A stretch of DNA of 64,000 nt from JANSWY01 sp965243755 (GCA_965243755.1 CBDEVW010000003.1:1922001-1986000), one strand, 5' to 3'. Shown: positions 18,968 to 28,363, counted from the stretch's first letter. Numbers and translations: made by a program. Notes: generated from the sequence alone by a model not told the origin.

Positions 18968-19516
18968 CTATAAATTTCGCAATCTGGCCACTTTGAGCAA
19001 TCCTGCCAGACTCAGGCTGTCAGTAATTTCTCCATTCATGGCCATTTCAATTGCTTCTTCCAGCTTAAGCTTACGAATGAGTAGTTGTTCGGTTTCTTCA
19101 AATGCAGTATCCTTCTGGGTCAGGTCCTCAGCAATGAATATAAACCCTTCTTCATCTGTTGCCGAATTTGAAGTATGTATTCTCAGTAGTTGTGTCCATT
19201 TCGAAGCAACCAAGCCAGTTTCTTCTTTTAATTCCTTTTTTGCTGATGACAGAATGTCCTCATCCAAAGGTCCGCCCCCCATTGGGATTTCCCATGAGTA
19301 CTCATCAAGCGTGTATCTATATTGACCGACAAGCCAGGTATTTCCTTCTTCATCAATTGGGATAATTCCAATGGCCTTATTTTTAAAATGTACTTTCCCA
19401 TAAATACCTGGGTTTCCTGCCGGATTGATCACCTGGTGCTCCTCCACAGTAATCCATGGGTTATCATATTGCTGCTCGGATGACACAAATTGCCAGGGAT
19501 TGTCAAATTCACTCAT
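18968..19516 (-). CDS. Nudix hydrolase, ADP-ribose pyrophosphatase-like
   Basis: 182 residues. The Nudix box reads GGGPLDE followed by DILSSAK and KELKEETGL, fitting G-x5-E-x7-R-E-U-x-E-E-x-G-U, with Lys in place of the consensus Arg. NPAGNPGIYG and the C-terminal acidic helix match the ADP-ribose pyrophosphatase (NudF-like) subgroup, which hydrolyses ADP-ribose or related nucleotide sugars. It precedes the MATE gene without a gap. A TACTTTTG element stops 4 bases before the ATG. Confidence 0.88.
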   Translation of the reverse strand: MSEFDNPWQFVSSEQQYDNPWITVEEHQVINPAGNPGIYGKVHFKNKAIGIIPIDEEGNTWLVGQYRYTLDEYSWEIPMGGGPLDEDILSSAKKELKEETGLVASKWTQLLRIHTSNSATDEEGFIFIAEDLTQKDTAFEETEQLLIRKLKLEEAIEMAMNGEITDSLSLAGLLKVARLRNL

Positions 19517-19520
19517 GTTG

Positions 19521-19528
19521 CAAAAGTA
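19521..19528 (-). promoter_or_regulatory. Candidate -7 element, 4 bases before the Nudix ATG
   Basis: TACTTTTG (minus strand) fits TAnnTTTG. It ends 4 bases before the start codon, so transcription from it would begin at or within the ATG. No -33 TTTG is seen at 19 bases upstream. Confidence 0.35.
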
Positions 19529-19585
19529 TTGATCCTTCAGCTACAGAGTTTAACTTCTCTTAGTATTATTTTTTACTTTAGCGGA

Positions 19586-20194
19586 ATGCTTAAAAGTTAC
19601 CATAGTAAGGGAATGATTGAGGCCGGTTGTGATGAGGCTGGCAGAGGATGCCTTGCAGGTCCCGTAGTTGCTGCTGCAGTCATTCTTCCTAAAAGCTTCA
19701 AGCATGACATCCTCAATGACTCCAAGCAACTTTCTGAGAAAAAAAGATATGCTTTAGTCGACGAAATTAAACAGCGAGCAAAGGCATGGGCCATTGGGTT
19801 GGCAACACAAGAGGAAATTGACGAAATTAATATTTTAAATGCCTCCTATCTGGCCATGCACCGTGCCCTGGACCAGCTAAACATGGCACCAAACCATGTG
19901 CTTGTTGATGGCAATAGATTTAATCCCTACAAGGAGATCAAACACACCTGCATTGTGAAGGGTGATGCTAAATTTTATTCAATTGCTGCCGCTTCTGTAC
20001 TGGCCAAGACTTACCGTGATGATTTAATGAAAGAGGCCGCTGAAAAATACCCTGAGTACTCGTGGGACACTAATTATGGATACCCAACCAAAGCTCATCG
20101 GGAAGCGATCAGGATATACGGAGCTACCCCTTTGCACCGAAAATCATTTCAACTGTTACCCATTCAACTGGAATTGTTCGATCAGCCAGCCTGA
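19586..20194 (+). CDS. rnhB: Ribonuclease HII
   Basis: Cleaves the RNA strand of RNA-DNA hybrids at ribonucleotides. The catalytic start GCDEAGRGCLAGPVVAAAV and the NDSKQLSEKKR motif are diagnostic. I start at ATG 19586 (MLKSYHSKGMIEAGC), giving 202 residues, the usual family length; the frame extends 32 codons upstream to 19490, which would overlap the divergent Nudix gene. The next gene, gcvT, follows after 82 bases. Confidence 0.95.
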   Translation: MLKSYHSKGMIEAGCDEAGRGCLAGPVVAAAVILPKSFKHDILNDSKQLSEKKRYALVDEIKQRAKAWAIGLATQEEIDEINILNASYLAMHRALDQLNMAPNHVLVDGNRFNPYKEIKHTCIVKGDAKFYSIAAASVLAKTYRDDLMKEAAEKYPEYSWDTNYGYPTKAHREAIRIYGATPLHRKSFQLLPIQLELFDQPA

Positions 20195-20276
20195 CAGAAT
20201 TCAATCTTAATCGATGGGCAAATGCTTAATTCCTTTTACATTTGCGCCTCACAACATAACCCCAATATTTGAAGCA

Positions 20277-21365
20277 ATGGAAATAAAAAAAGTTGCCCTA
20301 AACGATATTCACGAGCACCTGGGTGCTAAAATGATCCCATTTGCAGGTTACAACATGCCTGTGAGGTATTCATCAGACATTGAAGAACATCAATGTGTGA
20401 GGGAAAAGGTTGGTGTGTTTGATGTATCACACATGGGAGAATTTTTCCTGGAGGGTCCTGATGCTTTAAATGTGATCCAGAAAATCACTAGTAATGATGC
20501 CAGCAAACTGGTTCCTGGTAAAGCTCAGTATTCTTGTTTCCCCAATGAAAATAATGGTATAGTAGATGACCTGATTGTCTACATGCTGGAGGAAGAAAAG
20601 TATTTATTGGTAGTGAATGCCTCAAATATTGAAAAAGACTGGAACTGGTTGCAACAACACCTTACCGGTGATGTGAAAGCCACCAACAAGTCTGATGAAT
20701 ACGCTTTGCTAGCAGTGCAGGGTCCCAAATCAGTAGAAACTTTGCAGAAAATCACCGGGGTTGATCTATCGACCATTAAATTCTACACCTTTACCATTGG
20801 AGAAATTGGCGGGGTTGATGAGGTGATCATTTCAGCCACTGGCTATACCGGAGAGAAGGGCTTTGAACTTTATGTGAAAAATGAATTTGCAAAACAGCTC
20901 TGGAACAAGGTATTTGAAGCTGGAGAAGAATTCGGGATTCAACCTATCGGCCTTGGGGCACGGGACACACTCAGACTTGAAATGGGTTATTGTCTATATG
21001 GAAATGACATTGATGAATCCACTAGTCCTTTGGAAGCCGGATTAGGCTGGATTACTAAATTCACCAAAGAATTCGTAAACCATAAGGCGCTGGCAGAACA
21101 AAAAGAAGCAGGAGTTACCAGAAAGCTTGTGGCCTTCAAACTGGTAGACAAAGGCATTCCAAGAAATGGCTATGATATAGAAAATAATGCTGGCGAAAAA
21201 ATTGGTCATGTAACTTCCGGAACTATGTCTCCTTCCATGGGTATTGGTATTGGCATGGGGTATGTGAAAACTGGCTATCATCAACCTGAGTCAGAAATTT
21301 ATATTGCAGTGAGGAACCGTAAACTCAAAGCAGAAGTAGTAAAAGCGCCTATTTATCAAAAATGA
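20277..21365 (+). CDS. gcvT: Glycine cleavage system T protein (aminomethyltransferase)
   Basis: Transfers the aminomethyl carbon of glycine to tetrahydrofolate. GAKMIPFAGYNMPVRYS, VGVFDVSHMGE and the C-terminal GGTMSPS-like stretch are the expected GcvT landmarks, and DTLRLEMGYCLYGNDI fits the folate-binding core. The 21 codons before ATG 20277 are not conserved in the family, so this start is chosen (362 residues, close to the E. coli length). Its stop overlaps the comB start by 4 bases (ATGA), so the two genes are coupled. Confidence 0.95.
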   Translation: MEIKKVALNDIHEHLGAKMIPFAGYNMPVRYSSDIEEHQCVREKVGVFDVSHMGEFFLEGPDALNVIQKITSNDASKLVPGKAQYSCFPNENNGIVDDLIVYMLEEEKYLLVVNASNIEKDWNWLQQHLTGDVKATNKSDEYALLAVQGPKSVETLQKITGVDLSTIKFYTFTIGEIGGVDEVIISATGYTGEKGFELYVKNEFAKQLWNKVFEAGEEFGIQPIGLGARDTLRLEMGYCLYGNDIDESTSPLEAGLGWITKFTKEFVNHKALAEQKEAGVTRKLVAFKLVDKGIPRNGYDIENNAGEKIGHVTSGTMSPSMGIGIGMGYVKTGYHQPESEIYIAVRNRKLKAEVVKAPIYQK

Positions 21366-22066
21366 ATAAAGTAGAGGTCTGCCTAACACCAAGCTTAATA
21401 GATCAACACGAACTGGCAGGAAAAATAGTGGTGGTTGTGGATATTTTCAGAGCCACCAGTTGTATGGTCAGTGGATTGGCTAACGGTATAAAAAGCATTA
21501 CCCCCGTAGCGGAAGTAAACCAATGTCTTGATTTAATGCGAGAGGGGTACATTGGAGCTGGGGAGCGGGGAGGTCAAAAAATTGATGAATTCGATATTGG
21601 AAACAGTCCCTACAGCTATTTAGATGAGGAGCTGAAAGGAAAAAAAATTGCAGTCACTACTACCAATGGTACATTAGCCATTCACAAAAGCCTTGATGCC
21701 GATCAAATTATCATTGGGGCCTTCCTCAATCTCACAGCAGTTTCCGACTATATCAAATCTCATCAAAAAGATGTGGTCATTCACTGTGCAGGATGGAAAG
21801 GCACTCCGAACCTCGAGGATACAGCCTTTGCAGGTGCCCTCATTGCTCAACTCGAAAATTATTGCGAAATCGTAAATGATGGAGCCATGATGGCACTGGC
21901 CCTTTATCAGCAATATCAAGGTAATTTATATGAGTCTTTGTTGCAATCAGCTCACGCTAAGCGACTGGCCAATTTTGGGATACAGAAAGATCTGAAGTTT
22001 TGTACTACAATAGATGAGTTCGATATTGTGCCTGTTTTGCAGGGCAGAGAACTGGTCGTTGCTTAA
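21362..22066 (+). CDS. comB: 2-phosphosulfolactate phosphatase-like (ComB)
   Basis: 234 residues. VVVVDIFRATSCM, GAGERGG, FDIGNSPYSY and AVTTTNGT are the conserved ComB signatures. Known ComB removes phosphate from 2-phosphosulfolactate; it is part of coenzyme M synthesis in methanogens and of sulfolactate formation in Bacillus. No ComA or other partner is in the window, so the Bacteroidota role is unclear; sulfonate metabolism is one possibility. Start overlaps the gcvT stop (ATGA). It converges with the DUF2721 gene, overlapping by 4 bases. Confidence 0.85.
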   Translation: MNKVEVCLTPSLIDQHELAGKIVVVVDIFRATSCMVSGLANGIKSITPVAEVNQCLDLMREGYIGAGERGGQKIDEFDIGNSPYSYLDEELKGKKIAVTTTNGTLAIHKSLDADQIIIGAFLNLTAVSDYIKSHQKDVVIHCAGWKGTPNLEDTAFAGALIAQLENYCEIVNDGAMMALALYQQYQGNLYESLLQSAHAKRLANFGIQKDLKFCTTIDEFDIVPVLQGRELVVA

Positions 22067-22464
22067 TTTTTCTTGTCCAATTCCATATCACTGAGCTCCA
22101 GCTCGAGTGCTCTCGTGGAGATTTGCAGCTCTCGAAGCATGATACCAAGTGAAATTAAAAGTGTGAAGAGTGAAGCTCCAAATATATAACCTCCCCATAT
22201 TTCTAATTGCTGAAATATGAAGATCATACTAAGCACACACATAAAAAAACTAAGCACCCCAAACGTCTGCATTTTGCGAATAAGGTGTAATCTTTCCCTT
22301 AGATTTTCGATCTGACCAATAATCACTCCGGCTTCCGGATTTTCAAGATGCTTCCTGTGTAGCTGTCTGATCAGCGTAGCAATGGATAAGAAGCGATTGG
22401 TATATGCCAGCAGCAATAGTGAAATGGCAGGAAATAGTAGTGCAGGAGTAGTCAATGTGATCAT
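22063..22464 (-). CDS. DUF2721-family membrane protein
   Basis: 133 residues with a hydrophobic N-terminal segment (LLFPAISLLLLAYTNRFL) and a pair of later membrane helices (FGVLSFFMCVLSMIFIF, YIFGASLFTLLISLGI). The N-terminal TTPALLFPAISLLLLAYTNRF matches DUF2721 proteins. The function of this family is unknown. Its start overlaps the MazG-like gene by 4 bases, as the third gene of a minus-strand operon. Confidence 0.8.
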   Translation of the reverse strand: MITLTTPALLFPAISLLLLAYTNRFLSIATLIRQLHRKHLENPEAGVIIGQIENLRERLHLIRKMQTFGVLSFFMCVLSMIFIFQQLEIWGGYIFGASLFTLLISLGIMLRELQISTRALELELSDMELDKKN

Positions 22465-22787
22465 TTCAACTTTTCATTTTGCTTATGACGATTCTGATCC
22501 CTGTTGGTCTTTTTTTGGATATTTTTTTGAAGCGCCTCAGTCAAGTCCACTCCGGTCTGATTCGCAAGACAGATCAATACCCACAGCACATCGGCCATCT
22601 CATCACCAAGGTCATACTGCTGATCACTTTCCTTGAATGACTGTTCACCGTATTTGCGAGAAATAATTCTGGCAAGTTCGCCAACCTCTTCGGTGAGTAT
22701 GGCCATGTTGGTCAGTTCGTTAAAGTATCTTACACCAATGGTTTTGATCCATTGATCTACCTCCTCCTGCGCTTCCTTAATGGTCAT
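22461..22787 (-). CDS. MazG-like nucleotide pyrophosphohydrolase
   Basis: 108 residues. All-alpha MazG-type fold with the acidic metal site spread over ILTEEVGELARII and DLGDEMADVLWVLICLA. Such proteins hydrolyse non-canonical or excess nucleoside triphosphates. It shares one base with the upstream lipoprotein stop (TAATG) and overlaps the DUF2721 start by 4, so the three are co-transcribed. The C-terminal basic tail (KKTNRDQNRHKQNEKLK) is typical. Confidence 0.85.
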   Translation of the reverse strand: MTIKEAQEEVDQWIKTIGVRYFNELTNMAILTEEVGELARIISRKYGEQSFKESDQQYDLGDEMADVLWVLICLANQTGVDLTEALQKNIQKKTNRDQNRHKQNEKLK

Positions 22788-23353
22788 TATTTACTTGTAT
22801 TGGCCTCCAGGTTTTCATTTTCTTCCTGAACTGCAAACCCTTCTGAATTCAGCTTTTCCAGGAAAAAACTTAATCGCTCATTCTCGATTCGGTTGATGGA
22901 GTCTTTGTCCGGTTCAAAATACTTAAACTCCTCATGAGGGAATTGTTTCCCTGGTTGATAATGGTCCTCCCAATACATGCAGGCGATGAGGTCTCCGTTG
23001 TGATAGTAGTACTTATACTCGGCAGCATCATGTTCGTCTTTTAGGTTGAGCATGTGCCCGGTAAACATGGGTTCTCCGGCATGATCAAAATAAAAATAGT
23101 CGTCTCTCACAAAATGTGGGGTCCTGGTAATACTCACCAATTTCAATAAAGCACCGTCCATGAAATAGCCACGGATTTTATAGATGGTGTCCCCTTCATG
23201 AAAGTCATCTTCCATAATTTTCACCCGGTGGTTGGAGTCAATCTCTTTGGCGCTGAAATTAATCGCTTCCACCAATCGGTCAGTTTCACTTTGGCAGCTC
23301 CACAATAGGAATAATACAAAGACGGTTAGTATCAGGTTGGTAGCCTTCATCAT
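22787..23353 (-). CDS. Lipoprotein of unknown function
   Basis: 188 residues. A signal peptide ends in the lipobox LWSC (Cys19), so it is lipid-anchored. The remainder has beta-strand character with aromatic and charged residues (YYFDHAGEP, KFPHEEFKYF). Leads the operon with the MazG-like and DUF2721 genes. No domain recognised. Confidence 0.7.
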   Translation of the reverse strand: MMKATNLILTVFVLFLLWSCQSETDRLVEAINFSAKEIDSNHRVKIMEDDFHEGDTIYKIRGYFMDGALLKLVSITRTPHFVRDDYFYFDHAGEPMFTGHMLNLKDEHDAAEYKYYYHNGDLIACMYWEDHYQPGKQFPHEEFKYFEPDKDSINRIENERLSFFLEKLNSEGFAVQEENENLEANTSK

Positions 23354-23600
23354 ACTAGTATTTTTATTTTCAATATAATCATTCTTCGCATTTCCTGAAT
23401 GAAATTAACCTTCAAAATTGTACCACCTATCATTTAAAACTTAGATTCAGCAACAAATCAGGAATTATTGCGTGTTACAGATATGTTATTTAGTTTGGGC
23501 CTAAACCAACTTATATCACAATTTGAATTCACCAAATACCGCTATAACAATATAGCAACAGAAAATCCAATGCATAACCGTAATTTTAAAATTTAATCCA

Positions 23601-24122
23601 ATGAAGAAATCAGTTTTACTAAGCCTCGCTATCGTTTTTTCAATCCTATTTTCTATCACCGCCAACGCTCAGGAAGATAAGAGCAAAAGAAAAAGTCCAC
23701 CCGCTGTAGCCAACAAAAAAGTCAACGGCGTTGATATCAAAATTGACTATAGCCAACCTGCCAAAAATGATCGTTTGATTTGGGGTGGATTGGTGAAATA
23801 TGATAAAGTTTGGCGTACAGGTGCCAATGAAGCCACAACCTTCGATATTTCTGCAGATGTAAAAGTGCAGGGAAAGCTGTTGAAAGCTGGAAAGTACGCC
23901 CTTTTTACCATTCCTGGTAAAGAAAAATGGACCATCATTTTTAACTCAGTTCCCAACCAATGGGGAGCATATAGCTATGATCAGTCAAAAGATGTGTTAA
24001 GAGTGGAAGCAGATGCCACTTATGGTAATCCGGTGGTGGAAAAATTCACAATAGACATTGCTGATAATGGAGTGGTCTCACTTAAGTGGGACGACATGGT
24101 CACTAAATTCAAGGTAGAATAA
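23601..24122 (+). CDS. DUF2911 secreted protein
   Basis: 173 residues with a signal peptide (LLSLAIVFSILFSITANAQ). The core GVDIKIDYSQPAKNDRLIWGG, VWRTGANEATTFD and IFNSVPNQWGAY are typical of DUF2911, a beta-rich secreted family abundant in Bacteroidota and of unknown function. A 247-base gap precedes it (23354-23600) and contains only a 6-bp stem, GCTATA/TATAGC (23541-23556). A hairpin follows the stop. Confidence 0.85.
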   Translation: MKKSVLLSLAIVFSILFSITANAQEDKSKRKSPPAVANKKVNGVDIKIDYSQPAKNDRLIWGGLVKYDKVWRTGANEATTFDISADVKVQGKLLKAGKYALFTIPGKEKWTIIFNSVPNQWGAYSYDQSKDVLRVEADATYGNPVVEKFTIDIADNGVVSLKWDDMVTKFKVE

Positions 24123-24136
24123 ATAAATTATTCCAG

Positions 24137-24161
24137 GGTGTCTTCTCCAACAGAAGACACC
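24137..24161. terminator. Bidirectional hairpin between DUF2911 and yicC
   Basis: Perfect 10-bp inverted repeat GGTGTCTTCT / AGAAGACACC with a 5-base loop, between two convergent genes and ending at the yicC stop codon. No long T run follows on either strand, so termination may be weaker than at a standard intrinsic site. Confidence 0.7.
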
Positions 24162-25036
24162 TATATGATATTTAATACCTGTTCTTTGATCTTTTCCAGT
24201 TCCTCTTTCATCTCCACTACCGACCTTTGCAGTATGGCATCATTTGATTTAGATCCAATTGTATTGATCTCACGACCAATTTCCTGAGAAATAAAGCCTA
24301 GCTTCTTCCCGTTTGATTCAGGTCCATTCAGGATTTCCAGGAAATATTTTAAGTGATTGGCCAACCGATCTTTTTCCTCCGTGATATCCAGTCTTTCTAT
24401 ATAATAGATCAGCTCCTGCTCAAAGCGATTGGGGTCAATTTTATCCATGCCAATTACTTCATTGAGGTTATTTTCTATCCTGTCCTTAATGTTTTTTATT
24501 CTAACAGGGTCCTGTTCCCTTACAGCAGCCAACCCGTTTTCAATACCTGTAATATAATCTGCCAGTTTATGGGCAAGCGCCTCACCTTCCTGTACACGGA
24601 ATTTTTTACACTTTTCAACCGCTTCCTTTACCACACCCATAAAGATTTCCCAATTAGGCTCCTCCTCCTCTTCTTCCTTCACTTTGATCACATCGGGAGA
24701 TTGTACCGCAAGCCGGAAAATATCATCATTTGAGACATCTACCTTTGTGGCCAGGTTCTTAAACTGTTCATAATATTTTAAGAACAACACTTCATTGATC
24801 TCCTGCGATGGAGTATCTCCCCCATTCACTTCAAACTCTATAGAAACATTGATTTTACCCCTTTTTAAATGTGTAGTGAGATAGCTTTTGATCTCCAACT
24901 CCCTATCTGAAAACTCCTTAGGGATTTTATAGGAAAGGTCAAGAAATTTAGAATTAAGGGTGCGTATTTCAACTTTGATCTTGTACTTATCATCATGATA
25001 AGCAGCCGATCCAAAACCAGTCATGGATTCAATCAT
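24161..25036 (-). CDS. yicC: YicC-family endoribonuclease
   Basis: 291 residues. The N-terminal MIESMTGFG and the C-terminal GKKLGFISQEIGREINTIGSK are diagnostic of YicC. E. coli YicC is an RNase acting on selected RNAs including RyhB. The central region is helical with acidic patches (KVKEEEEEEP). Transcribed away from the neighbouring DUF2911 gene. A TTTG-N19-GATTTTTG promoter-like pair ends 4 bases before the ATG. Confidence 0.93.
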   Translation of the reverse strand: MIESMTGFGSAAYHDDKYKIKVEIRTLNSKFLDLSYKIPKEFSDRELEIKSYLTTHLKRGKINVSIEFEVNGGDTPSQEINEVLFLKYYEQFKNLATKVDVSNDDIFRLAVQSPDVIKVKEEEEEEPNWEIFMGVVKEAVEKCKKFRVQEGEALAHKLADYITGIENGLAAVREQDPVRIKNIKDRIENNLNEVIGMDKIDPNRFEQELIYYIERLDITEEKDRLANHLKYFLEILNGPESNGKKLGFISQEIGREINTIGSKSNDAILQRSVVEMKEELEKIKEQVLNII

Positions 25037-25040
25037 GCAA

Positions 25041-25071
25041 CAAAAATCCTCTTTTCGATGGATTAAACAAA
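25041..25071 (-). promoter_or_regulatory. Promoter-like pair directly upstream of yicC
   Basis: TTTG at 25071-25068, a 19-base spacer, then GATTTTTG at 25048-25041 (minus strand). The -7 motif has G where the consensus has T. It ends 4 bases before the ATG, implying a leaderless transcript if real. Confidence 0.35.
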
Positions 25072-25090
25072 TTTTTTATGCAATAAGGGA

Positions 25091-28000
25091 TTAAAAATCG
25101 TATCCCAGGGTTAGGTAAAACCTGTAATCGCCGACCTCAAAATTCTCAATTGGTTTGGCCCAATCTAATCTCACGTAGTACCCTAGCAACACTGTTCTGA
25201 AGCCAAATCCTGCACTAGCCAACCAGGGGTTTCTGAAACTTTTAATGGTTGCATTGAATGCTGTCCCAGTTTCTACCCGAAAAGTATTTACACTGTTTTC
25301 TCTGGAAAAAGGAGCCGTACCTGACCATGACGATCCAATGTCATAAAACCCAATTGCCTGGAAATTACGCAGAAAATTCGATGAAATGGGTCCACTTGAA
25401 AAATAACGAAACACCGGGAACCTCAGTTCGGCATTAAAGGTAAGCACACTGGAACCATACAATTCACCATATGAGTACCCTCTTAACGGAGCAATTTCTG
25501 TGAAAAGTAGATTGCTGTTATCTTTTTCGTCTCGTAAGATAAATGGGTAGCTGCTGGTCACACCTTTGCTTCCAACTTCTGCCTGAGATTTAATTGGCTC
25601 ATCTGAAAATGGCCAATTGAGCATGCCCCCCATCAAAAAGTGCTGCCTGCTGGCTCCAAAAAACTTACCATAATTGAGCCTGGTTGCAAAGGTAATTTCT
25701 CTGTGAACCCGGAAATAATTTCTTACATCCAGTCGTAATTTGCTGAAGTTTTTGGAGGGGTCACTCAGGCTGTTGTAGGATTGAAATTGTAATTTTCCTC
25801 TTGTCCCTTCATGTAAATTAAGGCCGTGAGTTTTGGTGTTATCGAATACCAATTCAGTACTAACTCCAGAATAAAAAGCTTTACTATCCTGAGCATAATT
25901 AGCAGGGGTCTGATTTGAAACTGCGTTATGTTCGAGATTTCTAAATTCAGTATTGGCAAAAAACGGATTGACGGAGAATCTGAAACTATTTGAAAAAGGA
26001 TATGATGCTCCAAATGTCAATTTATTTAATATATACTTTTGTACTAAATCTGTCTCTGGGGCTTCATTGAAGGCATAGACATTCCGATCAAATCTAACAT
26101 TCAAATCAACTCTATGCTTCAAAAACTGATATTCTCCAAATACATCTCCATTAAGAAAATCAGTCATGAATAGCACCCCACCGTAAAACTTGTGATTCTC
26201 CAGCATGTCGTTCATCTCTCCTTCCAGCAGTATTCCAAAATTTCTTATTGGATCAATCACAAAAGAGGTCACAATATTATTCATGCTAAACCGTGGGTGA
26301 TATTTTAGTGGTCCTACAATGGTGGGTTCACTCTCAAGGTTTCTGAACGAAGAAAGAAAGGACAGAGATTCATTCTTGAACCGTTCCTCTTCTTCAAATT
26401 CAAAATTATCAGCATCAATGTATTGATCATTAACTGCAGAATCTGTTACATTGATCAAACCTGCAGAATCAACAGGTTGTTCTACAGCCATCAGGCTATC
26501 CGGCAACAATGGATCCTTTTTGACTTCCTCTGCTTCCTGAGCTCTGCTATCTAACCGATCAACAAGGAACTTTGCCTGTATCACATCCTGCCGGAGACTC
26601 TGAGGTGTAAATGTTGATTTAGTAAGGTCAAATTGTTTGTCAAAGAACACTTTTAGAACGCCCTTGTCCAGCATTAAAAACGTAAATTCATCATTGATGC
26701 TATTAAGGTCATATTCCCTGATACTCTTATCAAAGGAGGTAACCTGGATGAAGGTACTGTCACGAAGCTGATACCTGAACAAATTGACGATCCCCTTCTG
26801 GTCTGACAGATAGAAGATATTTTCGCTGTTTTGAGGATATGGGTAATAATCCTTCCCCAGGTTATTGGTCAATTGAAGTAGTTCGTTTTGAGTTGTATCC
26901 AGATCATAAATATATAAACTACTATTAGCTGATAACTCCGAAAGTTCCTTCACATCAGAAGCTTCATCAATAAATGGTGTGTTTCTGTTGGACGAAAATA
27001 CAATTGCATCAGTTCCAGGCACAAATCTTGGGTTGACATCATCGAATAAATCTCTGGTCAGTCGTTTAATGGCATTTCTTCTCATACTGATCAGAAACAG
27101 GTCATTTTTCTCATCCATATTGGCACTTAATATGGCCAGCTTACCATTGTCATTGAAACTAAAATCATGAATCTGATTAAATCTGTTCAGGGTCTTGATG
27201 AACCTTTGTCTGGTTTCCAGGTCGTAATATCCCAGGAAGAACTTGCCACCTTTATCATAGATGTACCCCACTGTTTGCTCATTCATCCAGTCTATTAGAG
27301 GTATATTATTATTGGTTTCCTGGGTTAAAACTTTGTTGCCTCCCTTGTGAATGATTTCAGAAGCTCCAGTTTCAAGGTCCATCACAATAATCCTATATTT
27401 CCCTTCATAGCTCTGAGCATATGCGACCTTGGTTCCTGCAGAATTAACACGGATCTGACTAAAACGATATTCCGGATTTTTTTTGCGAATCAACACATTG
27501 TCTCTTTGAGGTTTGGAATAGTGATTTTGCAACCGGTGCGAAGAGGAGAGGTAGTAGTTTTGCCATTCCAGGATAAATGTTCTGTACCTGATTCCCAAAG
27601 TGCTGGCTATACTGTTTTCTTCATTCCTGATAATTCGGGTCAGGTTTAATATGTTTGAAAGGTTGCCCTTACCATATTTTACCGCGATATAATTCCAAAT
27701 GGACTGTCCAATATAAACGCCATCATTCTCATTGAGGCGACTTAGTTTCCTCACATTTTTTCGGTCCAGATAATCTCTCACATAATCATCCATCTCTTCA
27801 CTCCAGCCGTAAGTAATATAGTTGGCAGCACCATCAATGAACCAGGAAGGTAATGATAGCAGGTATGCGCTTTGAAACATCTCTGCCAGACTTCCTCCAA
27901 ACATCATATCATTCAACAATACACGGGTCAGTTTGAGCGTAAGTTCCTCTCTAAACTTTTCTGCCGATCCGGGATAAGCCACTTCCGTATGTAACTTCAC

Positions 28001-28363
28001 AAAATTTGTTTGACCTGCTATGGAAAATTGATCCCCATCTATTCCAATGTTGCTTTGTTGTAAATCTGTGTAGCTATTGTATAAAAATATATTTGTTTTA
28101 TTGAATGGCGCGTATCCCAGTAAGTCCGTTATCCTATTGTACTCCTCGTCAAGATAGTCTAATGCAAGTTTGGCATAATCAGCTCCTCCCTGATAATAGT
28201 ATATATCAAATTTTTCCGTGCTGTAGTAATACCAATCAAAAGTCTTGTGTTGCACTCTATTCTGACCAAACCCTTCCTTCCTTTCCTGAGAATTAGCTTT
28301 AAACGATACTACCAGAATAATAGTGAATAAAAGAAATGATATGGTCCTTGATCTATACTTCAT
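25091..28363 (-). CDS. Large envelope protein: degenerate peptidase-like domain, TolB-like propeller, outer-membrane barrel
   Basis: 1090 residues with a signal peptide (SFLLFTIILVVSFKANSQ). Residues about 40-290 resemble peptidase-MA-type gluzincins, but the HExxH place reads LKLTR (143-147) and the WFxEG place reads WFIDG (174-178), so zinc catalysis is unlikely. Residues about 300-590 have TolB/WD40-like propeller repeats (VAYAQSYEGKYRIIVMDLETG and similar). The final 350 residues carry barrel strands, with a PLRGYSYGE stretch and C-terminal FYLTLGYDF, resembling an Omp85-type barrel. Probably an outer-membrane assembly or anchoring protein. Its start overlaps the FAD oxidoreductase stop by 4 bases. 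Confidence 0.75.
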   Translation of the reverse strand: MKYRSRTISFLLFTIILVVSFKANSQERKEGFGQNRVQHKTFDWYYYSTEKFDIYYYQGGADYAKLALDYLDEEYNRITDLLGYAPFNKTNIFLYNSYTDLQQSNIGIDGDQFSIAGQTNFVKLHTEVAYPGSAEKFREELTLKLTRVLLNDMMFGGSLAEMFQSAYLLSLPSWFIDGAANYITYGWSEEMDDYVRDYLDRKNVRKLSRLNENDGVYIGQSIWNYIAVKYGKGNLSNILNLTRIIRNEENSIASTLGIRYRTFILEWQNYYLSSSHRLQNHYSKPQRDNVLIRKKNPEYRFSQIRVNSAGTKVAYAQSYEGKYRIIVMDLETGASEIIHKGGNKVLTQETNNNIPLIDWMNEQTVGYIYDKGGKFFLGYYDLETRQRFIKTLNRFNQIHDFSFNDNGKLAILSANMDEKNDLFLISMRRNAIKRLTRDLFDDVNPRFVPGTDAIVFSSNRNTPFIDEASDVKELSELSANSSLYIYDLDTTQNELLQLTNNLGKDYYPYPQNSENIFYLSDQKGIVNLFRYQLRDSTFIQVTSFDKSIREYDLNSINDEFTFLMLDKGVLKVFFDKQFDLTKSTFTPQSLRQDVIQAKFLVDRLDSRAQEAEEVKKDPLLPDSLMAVEQPVDSAGLINVTDSAVNDQYIDADNFEFEEEERFKNESLSFLSSFRNLESEPTIVGPLKYHPRFSMNNIVTSFVIDPIRNFGILLEGEMNDMLENHKFYGGVLFMTDFLNGDVFGEYQFLKHRVDLNVRFDRNVYAFNEAPETDLVQKYILNKLTFGASYPFSNSFRFSVNPFFANTEFRNLEHNAVSNQTPANYAQDSKAFYSGVSTELVFDNTKTHGLNLHEGTRGKLQFQSYNSLSDPSKNFSKLRLDVRNYFRVHREITFATRLNYGKFFGASRQHFLMGGMLNWPFSDEPIKSQAEVGSKGVTSSYPFILRDEKDNSNLLFTEIAPLRGYSYGELYGSSVLTFNAELRFPVFRYFSSGPISSNFLRNFQAIGFYDIGSSWSGTAPFSRENSVNTFRVETGTAFNATIKSFRNPWLASAGFGFRTVLLGYYVRLDWAKPIENFEVGDYRFYLTLGYDF

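Noticed and set aside
19490..19585. N-terminal extension of rnhB
   Set aside because: Not found in the RNase HII family and would overlap the divergent Nudix gene.
23541..23556. 6-bp stem GCTATA / TATAGC before DUF2911
   Set aside because: Too short and AT-rich to distinguish from chance.
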